From NCBI GenBank assembly GCA_963665555.2, contig OY762308.1:2108001-2172000 (forward strand): a DNA stretch of 64,000 bases, read 5' to 3'. The stretch is from CAXXXW01 sp963665555. GTDB taxonomy: Bacteria; Pseudomonadota; Alphaproteobacteria; Thalassobaculales; Thalassobaculaceae. Made by a program: the position numbers and the translations under genes. Within the stretch, counting starts at the first letter, position 1. Every line of letters begins with the position of its first letter. Shown piece after piece: positions 32,139-41,347 of the stretch. Under the pieces are notes generated by a model, which had not been told where the DNA came from, made no database searches, and saw only the letters and a list, made by a program, of their open reading frames with translations.

Positions 32139-33827
32139 ATGCTGGTCGGCCTGTCGATTCGCGACATCGTGACGATCGAGCGGCTCGACCTGTCCTTCTC
32201 CGGCGGGCTGTCCGTGCTGACCGGCGAGACCGGGGCCGGCAAGTCGATCCTGCTGGACGCGCTCGGCCTCGCGGTCGGCGCGCGGGCGGACAGCGGGCTG
32301 GTCCGCCGGGGCGCCGCCCGGGCGAGCGCGACCGCGGTCTTCCAGCTCCGGGACGGGGAGCGCGCGCGGGCGCTGCTCGGCGAGGCCGGCCTCGACGACG
32401 ACGCGGCGGACGAGGACGGCGCGCTGCTGCTGCGCCGCGTGCTCGGCGCCGACGGGCGCGGCCGCGCCTTCGTGAACGACCGGCCGGTCGGCGTGGCGGC
32501 GCTGCGCGCGATCGGCGGCGCGCTGGTCGAAATCCAGGGCCAGTTCGAGGCGCGCGGCCTGCTCGACCCCGCGACCCATCGCCGCTTCCTCGACGAATAC
32601 GCCGGCCACGGCCCCCTCCTCGACGCGGCCGCGCGCGCCCACGCGGACTGGAACGCCGCCGCCGCCGCCCTGGAGGCGGGCCGCGCCGGCCGTGAGGAGT
32701 CGCGGGCGCGCGAGGCCGAATTGCGCGAGACGGCGCGCGAACTCGACGCGCTCGACCCCCGGCCGGGCGAGGTCGAGGGGCTGGAGGAGCGCCGGGCGGT
32801 GCTGGCCAACGCCGGCGCGCTGGTCGAGGCGATGGGCAAGGCGATGGAGGAAATCGCCGGCGAGGCCGGGGCCGAGGCGGCGGCCGGCCGGGCGGCGCGC
32901 CTGCTCGACCGCGCGGCGGCGCGGGCCGGCGGGCGCCTCGACGAGGCGCTGGCGGCGCTGGACCGGGCCTCGGCCGAACTGCAGGCGGCGGCGGGCGAAC
33001 TGGGCGCGCTGGCCGGGGAGGTCGAGGCCGATTCGGGGCGGCTGGAGGCGCTGGAGGACCGGCTGCACGCGCTGCGCGCCGCCGCCCGCCGGCACGGCGT
33101 CGCGGCCGGCGGCCTGCCGGCGCTGCGCGCGGAGGTCGCGTCGCTTCTGGCGGCGCTGGAGGCGGAGGGCGGCGGCCTCGCGGCGCTGGAGGCGCGCGCC
33201 GCCCGGTCCCGCGCCGCCTGGGAGGCCGCCGCCGGAAAGCTGTCGCGGAGCCGCGCCGGCGCGGCCGCGCGGCTGGACGCGGCGGTGGCCCGCGAACTGC
33301 CGCCGCTGCGCCTCGGCGGGGCGCGCTTCGCGACGGTCGTCGAGCCGCTGGACGAGGCGCGGTGGACGGCCGAGGGGCGGGACCGGGTGGGCTTCCGCGT
33401 CGCCGCCAATCCGGGCGAGCGCGAGGGGCCGCTGAACCGGGTCGCGTCGGGCGGGGAGTTGTCGCGGCTGCTGCTGGCGCTCCGGGTCGCGCTCGCCTGG
33501 GCCAACCCCCTGCCGACGCTGGTCTTCGACGAGGTGGATTCCGGCGTCGGCGGCGCCGTCGCGGCGGCGGTGGGCGAGCGGCTGTCGCGGCTCGGCGGGC
33601 GGCTGCAGGTGCTGGTGGTCACGCACTCGCCGCAGGTGGCGGCAAGGGGCGGCGCGCATTGGCGGATCGACAAGACCGGGGCCGGCGGACGGGTGGCGAC
33701 CGTCGCGACGGCGCTGGACGCCGGCGCGCGGCGCGAGGAGATCGCCCGGATGCTGGCCGGGACCGAGGTCACGCCGGAAGCCCGCGCCGCCGCCGACAGC
33801 CTGCTGAACGCCGCGCCCGGCGCCTGA
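32139..33827 (+). CDS. recN: DNA repair protein RecN
   Basis: A 562-residue SMC-like ATPase for double-strand-break repair. The N-terminal Walker A is TGETGAGKSILLDAL near 28-42, a central Ala/Glu/Arg-rich coiled coil runs from about 160 to 380, and the C-terminal half has the signature region SGGELSRLLLALR and Walker B LVFDEVDSGVGG. It lies between bamD and ligA, 20 bases before the latter. No LexA box was recognised upstream. Confidence 0.95.
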   Translation: MLVGLSIRDIVTIERLDLSFSGGLSVLTGETGAGKSILLDALGLAVGARADSGLVRRGAARASATAVFQLRDGERARALLGEAGLDDDAADEDGALLLRRVLGADGRGRAFVNDRPVGVAALRAIGGALVEIQGQFEARGLLDPATHRRFLDEYAGHGPLLDAAARAHADWNAAAAALEAGRAGREESRAREAELRETARELDALDPRPGEVEGLEERRAVLANAGALVEAMGKAMEEIAGEAGAEAAAGRAARLLDRAAARAGGRLDEALAALDRASAELQAAAGELGALAGEVEADSGRLEALEDRLHALRAAARRHGVAAGGLPALRAEVASLLAALEAEGGGLAALEARAARSRAAWEAAAGKLSRSRAGAAARLDAAVARELPPLRLGGARFATVVEPLDEARWTAEGRDRVGFRVAANPGEREGPLNRVASGGELSRLLLALRVALAWANPLPTLVFDEVDSGVGGAVAAAVGERLSRLGGRLQVLVVTHSPQVAARGGAHWRIDKTGAGGRVATVATALDAGARREEIARMLAGTEVTPEARAAADSLLNAAPGA

Positions 33828-33847
33828 GACGGGGAGAGGAGCCTCCC

Positions 33848-35953
33848 ATGGCCGAAACGCCCGCCGAACCGAAGACCCCGATGGACGCCGAGCGCGAACT
33901 GGAGCGGCTCGCGGCCGAGATCGCCCGCCACGACGAGGCCTATCACGGTCGCGACGAGCCGGAGGTTTCCGACGCCGAATACGACGCGCTGCGCCGCCGC
34001 TTCGACGCGCTCGCCGCGCGGTATCCCGCGCTGGCCCGGACGCTCGCGCCGACGCTGGCCGTCGGGGCGGCGCCGGCCGCCGGCTTCGCCAAGGTCGCGC
34101 ACAGCCGCCCGATGCTCTCCCTCGCCAACGCCTTCGGGGAGGAAGAGGTCGGCGAGTTCGTCGCGCGGGTGCGCCGCTTCCTCTCCCTCGACGCCGACGC
34201 CCGGGTCGATCTGGTCGCGGAGCCGAAGATCGACGGGTTGTCGGCGACGCTGCGCTACGAGGAGGGGCGGTTCGTCCAGGGCGCGACGCGGGGCGACGGG
34301 ACGACGGGCGAGGACATCACGCGCAACCTGCGCACCGTCGCGGACATCCCGGAACGGCTGCGCGGCGCGGCGCCGGCGGTGCTGGAGGCCCGCGGCGAGG
34401 TCTATATGGAGCGCGAGGACTTCCTGGCGCTGAACCGCGCCCAGGAGGCCGAGGGGGCCAAGGTCTTCGCCAATCCCCGCAACGCGGCGGCGGGGTCGCT
34501 GCGCCAGCTGGACGCGACGATCACCGCCGGGCGCAAGCTGCGCTTCCTCGCCTACGCCTGGGGCGAGGTCTCGGAGGCGCCGGCGGCGACGCATTCGGGC
34601 TTCCTGGAGCGGCTGCGGGCGTGGGGGTTCCGCGTCAACCCGCTGGCCCGGACCTGCGCCGGGGCGGAGGAGGCTCTGGCCCATTACGCCGAGGTCGCGG
34701 CGCGCCGCGCGGCGCTGCCCCACGACATCGACGGCGTGGTTTACAAGGTGGACCGGCTGGACTGGCGGGAGCGGCTCGGCGTCGCCGGGCGGGCGCCGCG
34801 CTGGGCCGTCGCGCACAAATTCCCGGCCGAGCGGGCCGAGACCGTGCTGCGCGCCATCGAAATCCAGGTCGGGCGGACCGGCGCGCTGACCCCGGTGGCG
34901 CGGCTGGAGCCGGTGACGGTCGGCGGCGCGACGGTCTCCAACGCCACGCTGCACAACGAGGACGAAATCCGCCGCAAGGACATCCGCGCCGGCGACACGG
35001 TGACGGTGCAGCGCGCCGGCGACGTGATCCCGCAGGTGGTCGGCGTCGTGCTCGACAGGCGGCCGGCCGGCAGCGCGCCGTGGACCCCGCCGGAAACCTG
35101 CCCCTGCCCGGTCGCCGCCAGGGCGGAGCGCGGCGAGGGCGAGGCGGTGCGGCGCTGCGCCGGCGGCCTCGCCTGCCCATTCCAGGCGGTCGAGCGCCTG
35201 CGCCATTTCGTGTCCCGCGACGCCTTCGACATCGAGGGCCTGGGCGAGAAGCAGATCCGCGCCTTCTGGGACGACGGGCTGGTGGCGCGGCCCGGCGACA
35301 TTTTCCGGCTGAAGGACCGCGCCGAAGAGATCGCCGCGCGCGAGGGCTGGGGCGAAAAGTCCGTCGAGAACCTGCTGGCCGCCATCGAGAACCGCCGCCG
35401 GATCGGCCTCGACCGCCTGGTTTACGGCCTCGGCATCCGGCAGGTCGGGCAGGCGACGGCGCGGCTGCTGGCGGCGAACTACGGCGGGATCGCGGCGTGG
35501 CGGGACGCGATGGCCGAGGCGGCGGACCGCGAGTCGGACGCCTGGGCCGACCTGCTCAACATCGACCAGATCGGCGCCTCGGTCGCCGGCGACCTCGCCG
35601 GCTTCTTCGCCGAGCCGCGCAACCGCGAGATGCTGGCGGACCTGGAGGGCGAACTCGATGTCCAGCCCTTCGCCGCCCCGGCGGCGGTCGAAAGCCCGCT
35701 GGCCGGCAAGACCGTGGTCTTCACCGGAACGCTCTCCGCCATGGGCCGGGCCGAGGCCAAGGCGCGGGCCGAGAGCCTGGGCGCCCGGGTGGCGGGATCG
35801 GTGTCGCGCAAGACCGACTACGTGGTCGCGGGCGCGGACGCCGGCTCGAAGGCGGCGAAGGCGGCCGCGCTCGGCGTCGCGGTCCTCCCGGAGGAGGACT
35901 GGCTGGCGATGGCGCGGGCCGGCGCGGCGGACGCCCCGCCCGCCGGCGAATGA
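33848..35953 (+). CDS. ligA: NAD-dependent DNA ligase
   Basis: A 701-residue replicative ligase with all domains: Ia (YHGRDEPEVSDAEYD), the adenylation domain with the catalytic lysine in AEPKIDGLSA near 126, an OB fold, a four-cysteine zinc finger (CPCP...RRC...ACPF, about 417-447), helix-hairpin-helix repeats, and a C-terminal BRCT domain (GKTVVFTGTLSAMGR). It is the intact housekeeping ligase, in contrast with the altered ATP-dependent ligase at 49095. The next small gene overlaps its stop by 4 bases. Confidence 0.96.
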   Translation: MAETPAEPKTPMDAERELERLAAEIARHDEAYHGRDEPEVSDAEYDALRRRFDALAARYPALARTLAPTLAVGAAPAAGFAKVAHSRPMLSLANAFGEEEVGEFVARVRRFLSLDADARVDLVAEPKIDGLSATLRYEEGRFVQGATRGDGTTGEDITRNLRTVADIPERLRGAAPAVLEARGEVYMEREDFLALNRAQEAEGAKVFANPRNAAAGSLRQLDATITAGRKLRFLAYAWGEVSEAPAATHSGFLERLRAWGFRVNPLARTCAGAEEALAHYAEVAARRAALPHDIDGVVYKVDRLDWRERLGVAGRAPRWAVAHKFPAERAETVLRAIEIQVGRTGALTPVARLEPVTVGGATVSNATLHNEDEIRRKDIRAGDTVTVQRAGDVIPQVVGVVLDRRPAGSAPWTPPETCPCPVAARAERGEGEAVRRCAGGLACPFQAVERLRHFVSRDAFDIEGLGEKQIRAFWDDGLVARPGDIFRLKDRAEEIAAREGWGEKSVENLLAAIENRRRIGLDRLVYGLGIRQVGQATARLLAANYGGIAAWRDAMAEAADRESDAWADLLNIDQIGASVAGDLAGFFAEPRNREMLADLEGELDVQPFAAPAAVESPLAGKTVVFTGTLSAMGRAEAKARAESLGARVAGSVSRKTDYVVAGADAGSKAAKAAALGVAVLPEEDWLAMARAGAADAPPAGE

Positions 35954-36243
35954 GCCGCCCGCCCGGCGAAACGACCGCTTGCCCCGGCGCGCGCGCCGGC
36001 GCGATGACGGGCCGCGCCAGCAACCGCCCGGAGGGGCCGGAGACCCCGATGCGCGACCCGCGCGAACCGGGGCCGACCGGGACGATCGGCTCGCCCCGGG
36101 TGTGGGAGACCATGAAGGAGGGCGGCCGGTTCCGCACCGGCGACGACTTTACGGGGGCCTCGATGCCCGACGCGAACCTCGCCGGCGCGACGCTGCTCGG
36201 CGCGCGCCCGCCGTCGGGCGCGAACGGCTCCGGCGCCGATTGA
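35950..36243 (+). CDS. small hypothetical protein with pentapeptide-like end
   Basis: A 97-residue open frame that begins at the ATGA overlapping the ligA stop. The first half is Pro/Gly/Arg-rich. The end (GDDFTGASMPDANLAGATLLGAR) has three or four A(D/N)LxG-like pentapeptide units, so it may be a short pentapeptide-repeat protein or the remnant of one. Later ATGs could also serve as the start. Support is limited to coupling and the repeat pattern. Confidence 0.4.
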   Translation: MSRPPGETTACPGARAGAMTGRASNRPEGPETPMRDPREPGPTGTIGSPRVWETMKEGGRFRTGDDFTGASMPDANLAGATLLGARPPSGANGSGAD

Positions 36244-36255
36244 ACCCGCGGCGCG

Positions 36256-37023
36256 TCAGGCGCCCGGCGCGACGCGCGACAGGGTGGGGCCGATCTCCTC
36301 CCGCAGCACCAGGTCGGCGTGGCGGTCGAGCGGCGTCTCCTCCCGGTTGAGGATCGCGAGCCGCGCGCCGTTGCGCTTGGCGACCAGCGGGAAGGACGCG
36401 GCGGGGTGGACCTGCAGCGAGGAGCCGACGACGACGAACAGGTCGCAGGCCAGCGACTCCGCCTCCGCCCGCTCCATCGGCTCGACCGGCATCGCCTGGC
36501 CGAAGGAGATCGTCGCGGTTTTCACGACGCCGCCGCAGGCGCGGCAGGACGGCAACTCGTCGCGGCCGAGGAAGCTCTGCTTGATGATGTCGAGTTCGTG
36601 GCGCGTCCCGCAGGAGAGGCAGGCGGCGTAGCTGCCGTTGCCGTGCAGTTCGATCACCTTGCCGGCCGGAACGCCGGAATCCTGGTGCAGGTTGTCGATG
36701 TTCTGCGTGATCACGGCCGAGACGACGCCGCGCCGCACCAGTTCCGCGATGGCGCGGTGGCCGGCGTTCGGCTCGGCCCGGGCGAAGGTCTCCTCCATGG
36801 CGAATTTGCGCCGCCACGACTCGCGGCGCATCTCCTCGCTCGCCATGAAGTCCTGGAAGTCGATGGGCGCCATCTGGGTCCAGATGCCGCCGGGACCGCG
36901 GAAATCGGGGATGCCGGATTCGGTGGAGACCCCGGCCCCGGTGAACACCACCGCCCGGCGGCTCTCGTCCAGCATGGCGCGCAGCGAGGCGGCGGGGGAG
37001 AACATGGAGGCGAGGTCGCGCAT
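36256..37023 (-). CDS. cobB: NAD-dependent protein deacylase, sirtuin
   Basis: A 255-residue Sir2-family enzyme that removes acyl groups from lysines using NAD. Motifs are complete: GAGVSTESGIPDFRG (about 32-46), TQNIDNLHQ, the catalytic His in LHGNGS, two CxxC zinc pairs (CLSCG, CRACGG), and VVGSSLQVHPAA. The gene converges with ligA and is preceded upstream by an 11-bp tandem repeat shared with the end of the next gene. Confidence 0.93.
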   Translation of the reverse strand: MRDLASMFSPAASLRAMLDESRRAVVFTGAGVSTESGIPDFRGPGGIWTQMAPIDFQDFMASEEMRRESWRRKFAMEETFARAEPNAGHRAIAELVRRGVVSAVITQNIDNLHQDSGVPAGKVIELHGNGSYAACLSCGTRHELDIIKQSFLGRDELPSCRACGGVVKTATISFGQAMPVEPMERAEAESLACDLFVVVGSSLQVHPAASFPLVAKRNGARLAILNREETPLDRHADLVLREEIGPTLSRVAPGA

Positions 37024-37060
37024 GTCGGCCAGCTTAGCCGCAACGCGCGGGCGCGGATAG

Positions 37061-37093
37061 CGTCAATCGGGCGTCAATCGGGCGTCAATCGGG
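37061..37093. repeat. 11-bp tandem repeat, three exact copies
   Basis: CGTCAATCGGG repeated three times without change. On the minus strand each copy carries ATTGACG, so each unit supplies a TGA: the first one read is the stop of the 37085 gene. Slippage would not alter that protein but would change the spacing to the sirtuin gene. Confidence 0.9.
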
Positions 37094-37477
37094 CGGGCCG
37101 GCCGGGCCTTCCCGGCGCCGCTCCAGCGCGTACATCGCCTCGTCGTGGACGCGGCGCTCCGCCTCGTAGGCCTCCGCGGCGGCCTCGAACGCCTCGCGGG
37201 CGCGGTCGATCCGGCCCTTCAGCCGCGGCTCCGCGATCCGGCGCGCGAGGTACAGCAGGCCGAGCGCCGCGCAGGCGACCCCGATCCCCCACCACGAGAA
37301 CCGCCAGATCGCCAGCACGGTGACCGCCAGCATGACGACGGAGGCCAGTTCCTCCGACAGCAGGATGTCGCGCGCGGTCTTGCGCCCCATGTCCTCCGGG
37401 CCGAGGCCGAAATCCTCCGGCTCCGGGCGGACCGGCGCGGCGGGCGTCCCGCCGGGCGGCGAAGGGTCCCCGTTCAC
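37085..37477 (-). CDS. hypothetical small membrane protein
   Basis: A 130-residue protein that I do not recognise. It has a Pro-rich N-terminus, then two closely spaced hydrophobic helices (about 45-60 and 63-78, the first VVMLAVTVLAIW, the second GIGVACAALGLLYLA), then a charged helix likely to form a coiled coil (REAFEAAAEAYEAERR). It lies in line with the enolase-superfamily gene upstream (24 bases) and the sirtuin gene downstream. The stop codon is inside the 11-bp tandem repeat. Confidence 0.6.
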   Translation of the reverse strand: MNGDPSPPGGTPAAPVRPEPEDFGLGPEDMGRKTARDILLSEELASVVMLAVTVLAIWRFSWWGIGVACAALGLLYLARRIAEPRLKGRIDRAREAFEAAAEAYEAERRVHDEAMYALERRREGPAGPPD

Positions 37478-37501
37478 GGCCGCCCCCGCGCGCCCCGCCC
37501 G

Positions 37502-38617
37502 TCAGGCCGAGGCCGCGCGGCGGGAGACGACATGGGGCGCCAGCGCGTCCCAGTCCGCCTCGAAGCCGAGGCCCGGCGCCTCGCCCAGATGGAGCGTCGC
37601 GTCGCCGGCGTCGAACAGCGCGTGCGGCCGGACCGCGAACGCGATAAACGCGGTCTCCACCAGCGTCGGCTCCGCCCGCGAGGCCGCGAGATGCGCCGTC
37701 GCGTGGTAGCCCGGCCCCCAGTAGAAGCAGTGCGGCACGACGCGGACCGGCCAGGCCCGCGCCAGCGCGAAGACCCGCAGCATCCCCGACACGCCGCCGC
37801 ATTTGGTGACGCTCGGCTGGAGCACATCGACCGCGCCCGCCGCCAGCGCCGCCTTGAACTCCAGCAGGCCGGACATGTTCTCCCCCGCCGCGACCGCCAC
37901 GCCCTCGCCCCGAACCCCGGCCAGGGCGGCGAAATCCTCCGGCGGCCAGACCGGCTCCTCCAGCCAGTGGAAGCCGTCGCCCCGGATTTCCCGGGCGACC
38001 GCGCGGGCCTCGCCCGGCGTCCACGGGCAGTTCACGTCGAGGCAGATGTTGTCCGCCTTGTCCACCGCGCGCCGCGCCGCCCGGAAGGCGGGGATCGTCG
38101 TCTCGTGCAGCTTGACCGTCGTAAAGCCGGCCTCGCGCGCCCGCGTGACGCTCGCCGCCACCGCGTCCGTGTCGCCGCCGTAGCGCATCAGGCTGGCGTA
38201 GCGGCGAAGTTCGGCGTTGCCGCCGCCGAGCAGCCGGAACAGCGGCGCGCCGGCCCGCTTGCCCGCGAGGTCCCACAGCGCGATGTCCACGGCCGAGAGC
38301 GCGTAGATCGCCGGGCCGGACCGCCCGAAACCGTGCAGCGGCCGCTCCAGCCCGTCCATCGTTCCGGCGATGTCGCGCGCGTCCCGGCCGAGCAGCATCG
38401 GCGCCACGACCTCGTTCAGGACCGCCTCGGTTCCCGGCGCGATGTTGTGGCCGAACGCCTCGCCCCAGCCCTCCAGCCCGTCGGCGGTCTCCAGCCGCAG
38501 CATCAGGCTCTCCATCCTGAGCCAGGCGCCCATGGCCGGCCGGATGCCGACCCTGGGGCCGCCGGTCTCGAAGGGCAGGGAAACGCGGATCGTTTCGACC
38601 CGGGTAACGGTTGTCAT
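37502..38617 (-). CDS. mandelate racemase/muconate lactonizing enzyme family protein
   Basis: A 371-residue enolase-superfamily protein. The N-terminal capping domain ends near 130. In the barrel a KLHE motif (Lys-x-His, about 168-170) stands in place of the usual KxK, and the three metal ligands are Asp in LDVNCPW, Glu in WLEEPVW and Glu in AAGENMSG; QPSVTKCGG follows. It abstracts a proton next to a carboxylate, as in sugar-acid dehydratases or racemases. No transporter or aldolase gene is adjacent to suggest a substrate. Confidence 0.87.
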   Translation of the reverse strand: MTTVTRVETIRVSLPFETGGPRVGIRPAMGAWLRMESLMLRLETADGLEGWGEAFGHNIAPGTEAVLNEVVAPMLLGRDARDIAGTMDGLERPLHGFGRSGPAIYALSAVDIALWDLAGKRAGAPLFRLLGGGNAELRRYASLMRYGGDTDAVAASVTRAREAGFTTVKLHETTIPAFRAARRAVDKADNICLDVNCPWTPGEARAVAREIRGDGFHWLEEPVWPPEDFAALAGVRGEGVAVAAGENMSGLLEFKAALAAGAVDVLQPSVTKCGGVSGMLRVFALARAWPVRVVPHCFYWGPGYHATAHLAASRAEPTLVETAFIAFAVRPHALFDAGDATLHLGEAPGLGFEADWDALAPHVVSRRAASA

Positions 38618-38699
38618 GGCGGGCTCCCGGAAAATCGGCGCGCGGGCCGGGCGGCAGTGTGCGGCCCGATCCCCCGGCGGGCAAGCGAAACCCCGCGCC

Positions 38700-38728
38700 T
38701 TCGCATCGCCGGCGGATTGGGCTATAGA
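38700..38728 (+). promoter_or_regulatory. predicted promoter of tRNA-Arg
   Basis: TTCGCA (38700-38705), 17-base spacer, TATAGA (38723-38728), 10 bases before the mature tRNA 5' end. Confidence 0.5.
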
Positions 38729-38738
38729 GGGCCGGCGC

Positions 38739-38815
38739 GGCCCCGTAGCTCAGCCGGATAGAGCGGCGGATTCCTAATCCGCAGGTCGCAGGTTCGAGTC
38801 CTGCCGGGGTCGCCA
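38739..38815 (+). tRNA. tRNA-Arg (anticodon CCT)
   Basis: A 77-base cloverleaf with encoded CCA. Acceptor stem GGCCCCG pairs with CGGGGTC (one G-U), the D arm is GCTCAGCCGGATAGAGC, the anticodon stem GGATT/AATCC encloses loop TTCCTAA with anticodon CCT, and the T arm is GCAGGTTCGAGTCCTGC. It reads AGG codons. Confidence 0.96.
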
Positions 38816-38841
38816 GAGCCGCCGGGCGCCGGCGGCGCGGC

Positions 38842-39471
38842 TCAGAGTTTCGCGCTCGCCCGCCCGCTCACGGCCGCGTGCCAGCGCCGCGCGTTGTCCG
38901 CGCCCTCCGGCAGGCCGAGCTTGATCCAGCCCGCGAAATCCACCGCCACCAGCAGGTCGATGTCGGCGATCGTGAAAATGTCGCCGGCGACGAAGGGCTT
39001 GTCGCCGACCATGGCGTCCACCCCGTCGAGGAACCGCTCGGCCCGCGCCATCCCGCGCTCGGCCAGTTCGGGGATCTGCTCGTAGCCGACCGGCCCGGTG
39101 AGCGCGCGGCCCTTCATGCCGCGCGACCGGTTGCGCAGCGCCTCGGCGATCGCCATCGTGCCTTCCATCTCGATCCGCCATTGCGCGTCCGCGACGCGGC
39201 CCTTCTCGGCGGGGGTCCGGCCGGTCATGTTCGGTTCGGGATGGGCGGCCTCCAGGTAGTTGCGGATGCCGGCCGTGCTGAGCAGGCGCGTCCCGTCGTC
39301 CAGCTCCAGCACCGGCACCGTGCAGTGCGGGTTGATCGCCTTGAAGGCGTCGGTCATCTGCTCGCCGGCGCGGAGGTCGATCTGGACGGTCTCCACCTCG
39401 ATCCCCTTCTCGGCGATGAAAATGCGCGCCCGTCGCGGCGACGGGGCGGGCTGGCAGTCGTAGAATTTCAT
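38842..39471 (-). CDS. glutathione S-transferase family protein
   Basis: A 209-residue GST. The thioredoxin-like N-terminal domain has the cis-proline strand TVPVLELDDG near 52-61, followed by STAGIRNYLE; a helical C-terminal domain holds the N-capping FTIADIDLL near 166. There is no clear catalytic Cys; a Ser near residue 11 may serve. It is the last gene of a four-gene operon overlapping at each joint by 4 bases (GST, two hydrolases, a monooxygenase), so it probably handles a reactive intermediate in the same pathway. Confidence 0.88.
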   Translation of the reverse strand: MKFYDCQPAPSPRRARIFIAEKGIEVETVQIDLRAGEQMTDAFKAINPHCTVPVLELDDGTRLLSTAGIRNYLEAAHPEPNMTGRTPAEKGRVADAQWRIEMEGTMAIAEALRNRSRGMKGRALTGPVGYEQIPELAERGMARAERFLDGVDAMVGDKPFVAGDIFTIADIDLLVAVDFAGWIKLGLPEGADNARRWHAAVSGRASAKL

Positions 39472-40292
39472 GGCGCGCGGCTCCTGTCGGTTCGGCGATC
39501 GAGCCAGGACTCTAGCACATCCGCCACCCGGTCCGGCGCCTCGATCGGCGCGCCGTGGGCGAGGCCGTCGAGCACGGCCGCCTCGCCGCGCGGAATGGCG
39601 GCGGCGAGCGCCCGCGCCATCTCCGGCGTGGCGTTGGCGTCGCGCGCGCCGGTCAGGACCAGCGCGGGACAGGCGATCCGGCCGGCCAGCGGCGCCAGTT
39701 CCGCGTCGGCCTCGGCGAACACGCGATAGGCTGCGGCGTAGGCCGCCGGGTCGTTCGCGGCGAGGCGCCGCCGCGCGGCCTCGACCGCCGCCGGCCGGCG
39801 GGCGCGGAACCCCGGCGCGAACCAGCGGGCGACGGCCGCCCCGGCGATCGCCGCCGGCCCCTCGCGCTCGGCCAGCGCCAGCCGGGCGCGGACCCCGGCC
39901 CGTTGCGCGTCGTCGCGCAGGAAGACCGCGTTCATCAGGACCAGCCGCCCGATCCCGCCGGGCCGGTCGAGCGCGAACCGCCAGGCCGCCATCGCGCCCA
40001 TCGAGAAGCCGACGATGTCCGGCGGCGCGCCCGGCCCCCGCGCCGCCGCCTCTTCGGCCGCGCGGCCGACGGCGCGCGCGAACGCCGCCAGCGTCGCCCC
40101 GCCCGGCGGGGCCGGGGCGCTCCCATGGCCCGGCAGGTCGGGCGCGACGCAGACCCGGCGGCGCGACAGGCGGGCGGCGACGCCGGCCCACATCGTCCGG
40201 TCGAGGCCGACCCCGTGGACCAGCACGACCGGCGGCCGCGCCTCCGCGCCCGCCGCCCCCGCGCCCGCCGGGGCGGGTTCCGGCCCGCTCAC
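39468..40292 (-). CDS. alpha/beta fold hydrolase
   Basis: A 274-residue hydrolase with oxyanion segment VHGVGLDRTMW near 25-35, nucleophile elbow GFSMGA near 100-105, an Asp in LTGARDANATP and a His in DGLAHGAPIEAP. It resembles enol-lactone and C-C bond hydrolases. The GTG start overlaps the stop of the monooxygenase gene upstream (GTGA), and its stop overlaps the GST start (ATGA). Confidence 0.84.
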   Translation of the reverse strand: MSGPEPAPAGAGAAGAEARPPVVLVHGVGLDRTMWAGVAARLSRRRVCVAPDLPGHGSAPAPPGGATLAAFARAVGRAAEEAAARGPGAPPDIVGFSMGAMAAWRFALDRPGGIGRLVLMNAVFLRDDAQRAGVRARLALAEREGPAAIAGAAVARWFAPGFRARRPAAVEAARRRLAANDPAAYAAAYRVFAEADAELAPLAGRIACPALVLTGARDANATPEMARALAAAIPRGEAAVLDGLAHGAPIEAPDRVADVLESWLDRRTDRSRAP

Positions 40293-41347
40293 GCCGCGCC
40301 GTCCGCGAAGGCGGGCATGACCTCCTCGACGAACAGGCGCAGCGACCGCCGCTTCGCCTCGAAATCCATCGCGCTGTCGACCCAGAGCGCGTACTGGTCG
40401 AAGCCAAGCGCGGCGTAGGCCCGGAGCCGGCGGACGACCTCCTCCGGCCGGCCGACCGCGTTGTGGGCGCGCATCCGCTCCGGCGCGAAGTCGGGCATCG
40501 CCGCCATCTCCGCGCCGGAAAGCGGCCGGATCGCCGCCTGGGAGACCGGGCGCTCGTTGCGGAACCAGGCGGCGAAATGGCAGTAGAACCGGCTCAGCGC
40601 CCGCGCGCCCGCCTCGACCTCCGCCTCCGTCGCGCCGACGAAAGTGTGGCGCAGCAGCATGATCCGCCGCCGCGCGCCGCCCTCCGCCGGGGGATGGGCG
40701 GCGTCGGCGGCGCGGAACCTGGCCATCAGCGCCTCGACCTCCGCGTCGTCGCGCCACAACGGCGTCACCTGCGCGTTGCAACCGTGGGCGGCGGCGAAGG
40801 CGTGGCTTTCCGGCTCGCGCGCCGCGATCCAGATCGGCGGGTGCGGCCGCTGGAGCGGCTTCGGCGCGGAAGTGGTGGCGGGGAAGCGCCAGTGCGCCCC
40901 CTCATGGGCGTAATCGCCGCGCCACAGGCCCTTCAGCGCCGGGACGATTTCCCGCAGGGCCGCGCCCGCCCCCGCCGCGTCGAGGCCGGGGGCAAGGCGC
41001 TCGTACTCGTAGCTGTAGGCGCCGCGCGCGACGCCGAGTTCGAGGCGCCCGCCGGTCACGACATCCGCCAGCGCCGCCTCGCCCGCCAGCCGGACCGGGT
41101 GCCAGAACGGGGCGACGACCGTTCCCGCGCCGAGCCGGACGCGCCGGGTTTTCGACGCCAGGTCCGCCAGCGCGACGAACGGGTTGGGCGCCATCGCGCA
41201 GTCCATGCCGTGGTGCTCGCCCATCCAGACCGTCTCGAACCCGGCCTCGTCGGCGATCCGGCACAGTTCGACGACCTGGCTCCACAGCGCCGCGTCCGGC
41301 TCCCCCGGCGGGAACCGCTCCATATGGACGAAGAGCGCGAACCTCAC
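40289..41347 (-). CDS. LLM-class flavin-dependent monooxygenase
   Basis: A 352-residue luciferase-like enzyme: MGEHHGMD near 41-48, GAGTVVAPFWHPVRLA near 73, GVARGAYSYEYE near 104 and HPPIWIAARE near 167 are the flavin and substrate contact segments. The GTG start at 41347 overlaps the stop of the preceding hydrolase. With two hydrolases and a GST in the same operon it probably opens an oxygenative breakdown path; the substrate is not known. Confidence 0.87.
   Translation of the reverse strand: MRFALFVHMERFPPGEPDAALWSQVVELCRIADEAGFETVWMGEHHGMDCAMAPNPFVALADLASKTRRVRLGAGTVVAPFWHPVRLAGEAALADVVTGGRLELGVARGAYSYEYERLAPGLDAAGAGAALREIVPALKGLWRGDYAHEGAHWRFPATTSAPKPLQRPHPPIWIAAREPESHAFAAAHGCNAQVTPLWRDDAEVEALMARFRAADAAHPPAEGGARRRIMLLRHTFVGATEAEVEAGARALSRFYCHFAAWFRNERPVSQAAIRPLSGAEMAAMPDFAPERMRAHNAVGRPEEVVRRLRAYAALGFDQYALWVDSAMDFEAKRRSLRLFVEEVMPAFADGAA

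Noticed and set aside
37024..37093. TTGACG copies in the 11-bp repeat as sirtuin promoter -35 boxes
   Set aside because: No -10 box falls at 16-18 bases from any copy (nearest candidate TAAGCT is 24 bases away), so a standard promoter is not supported.
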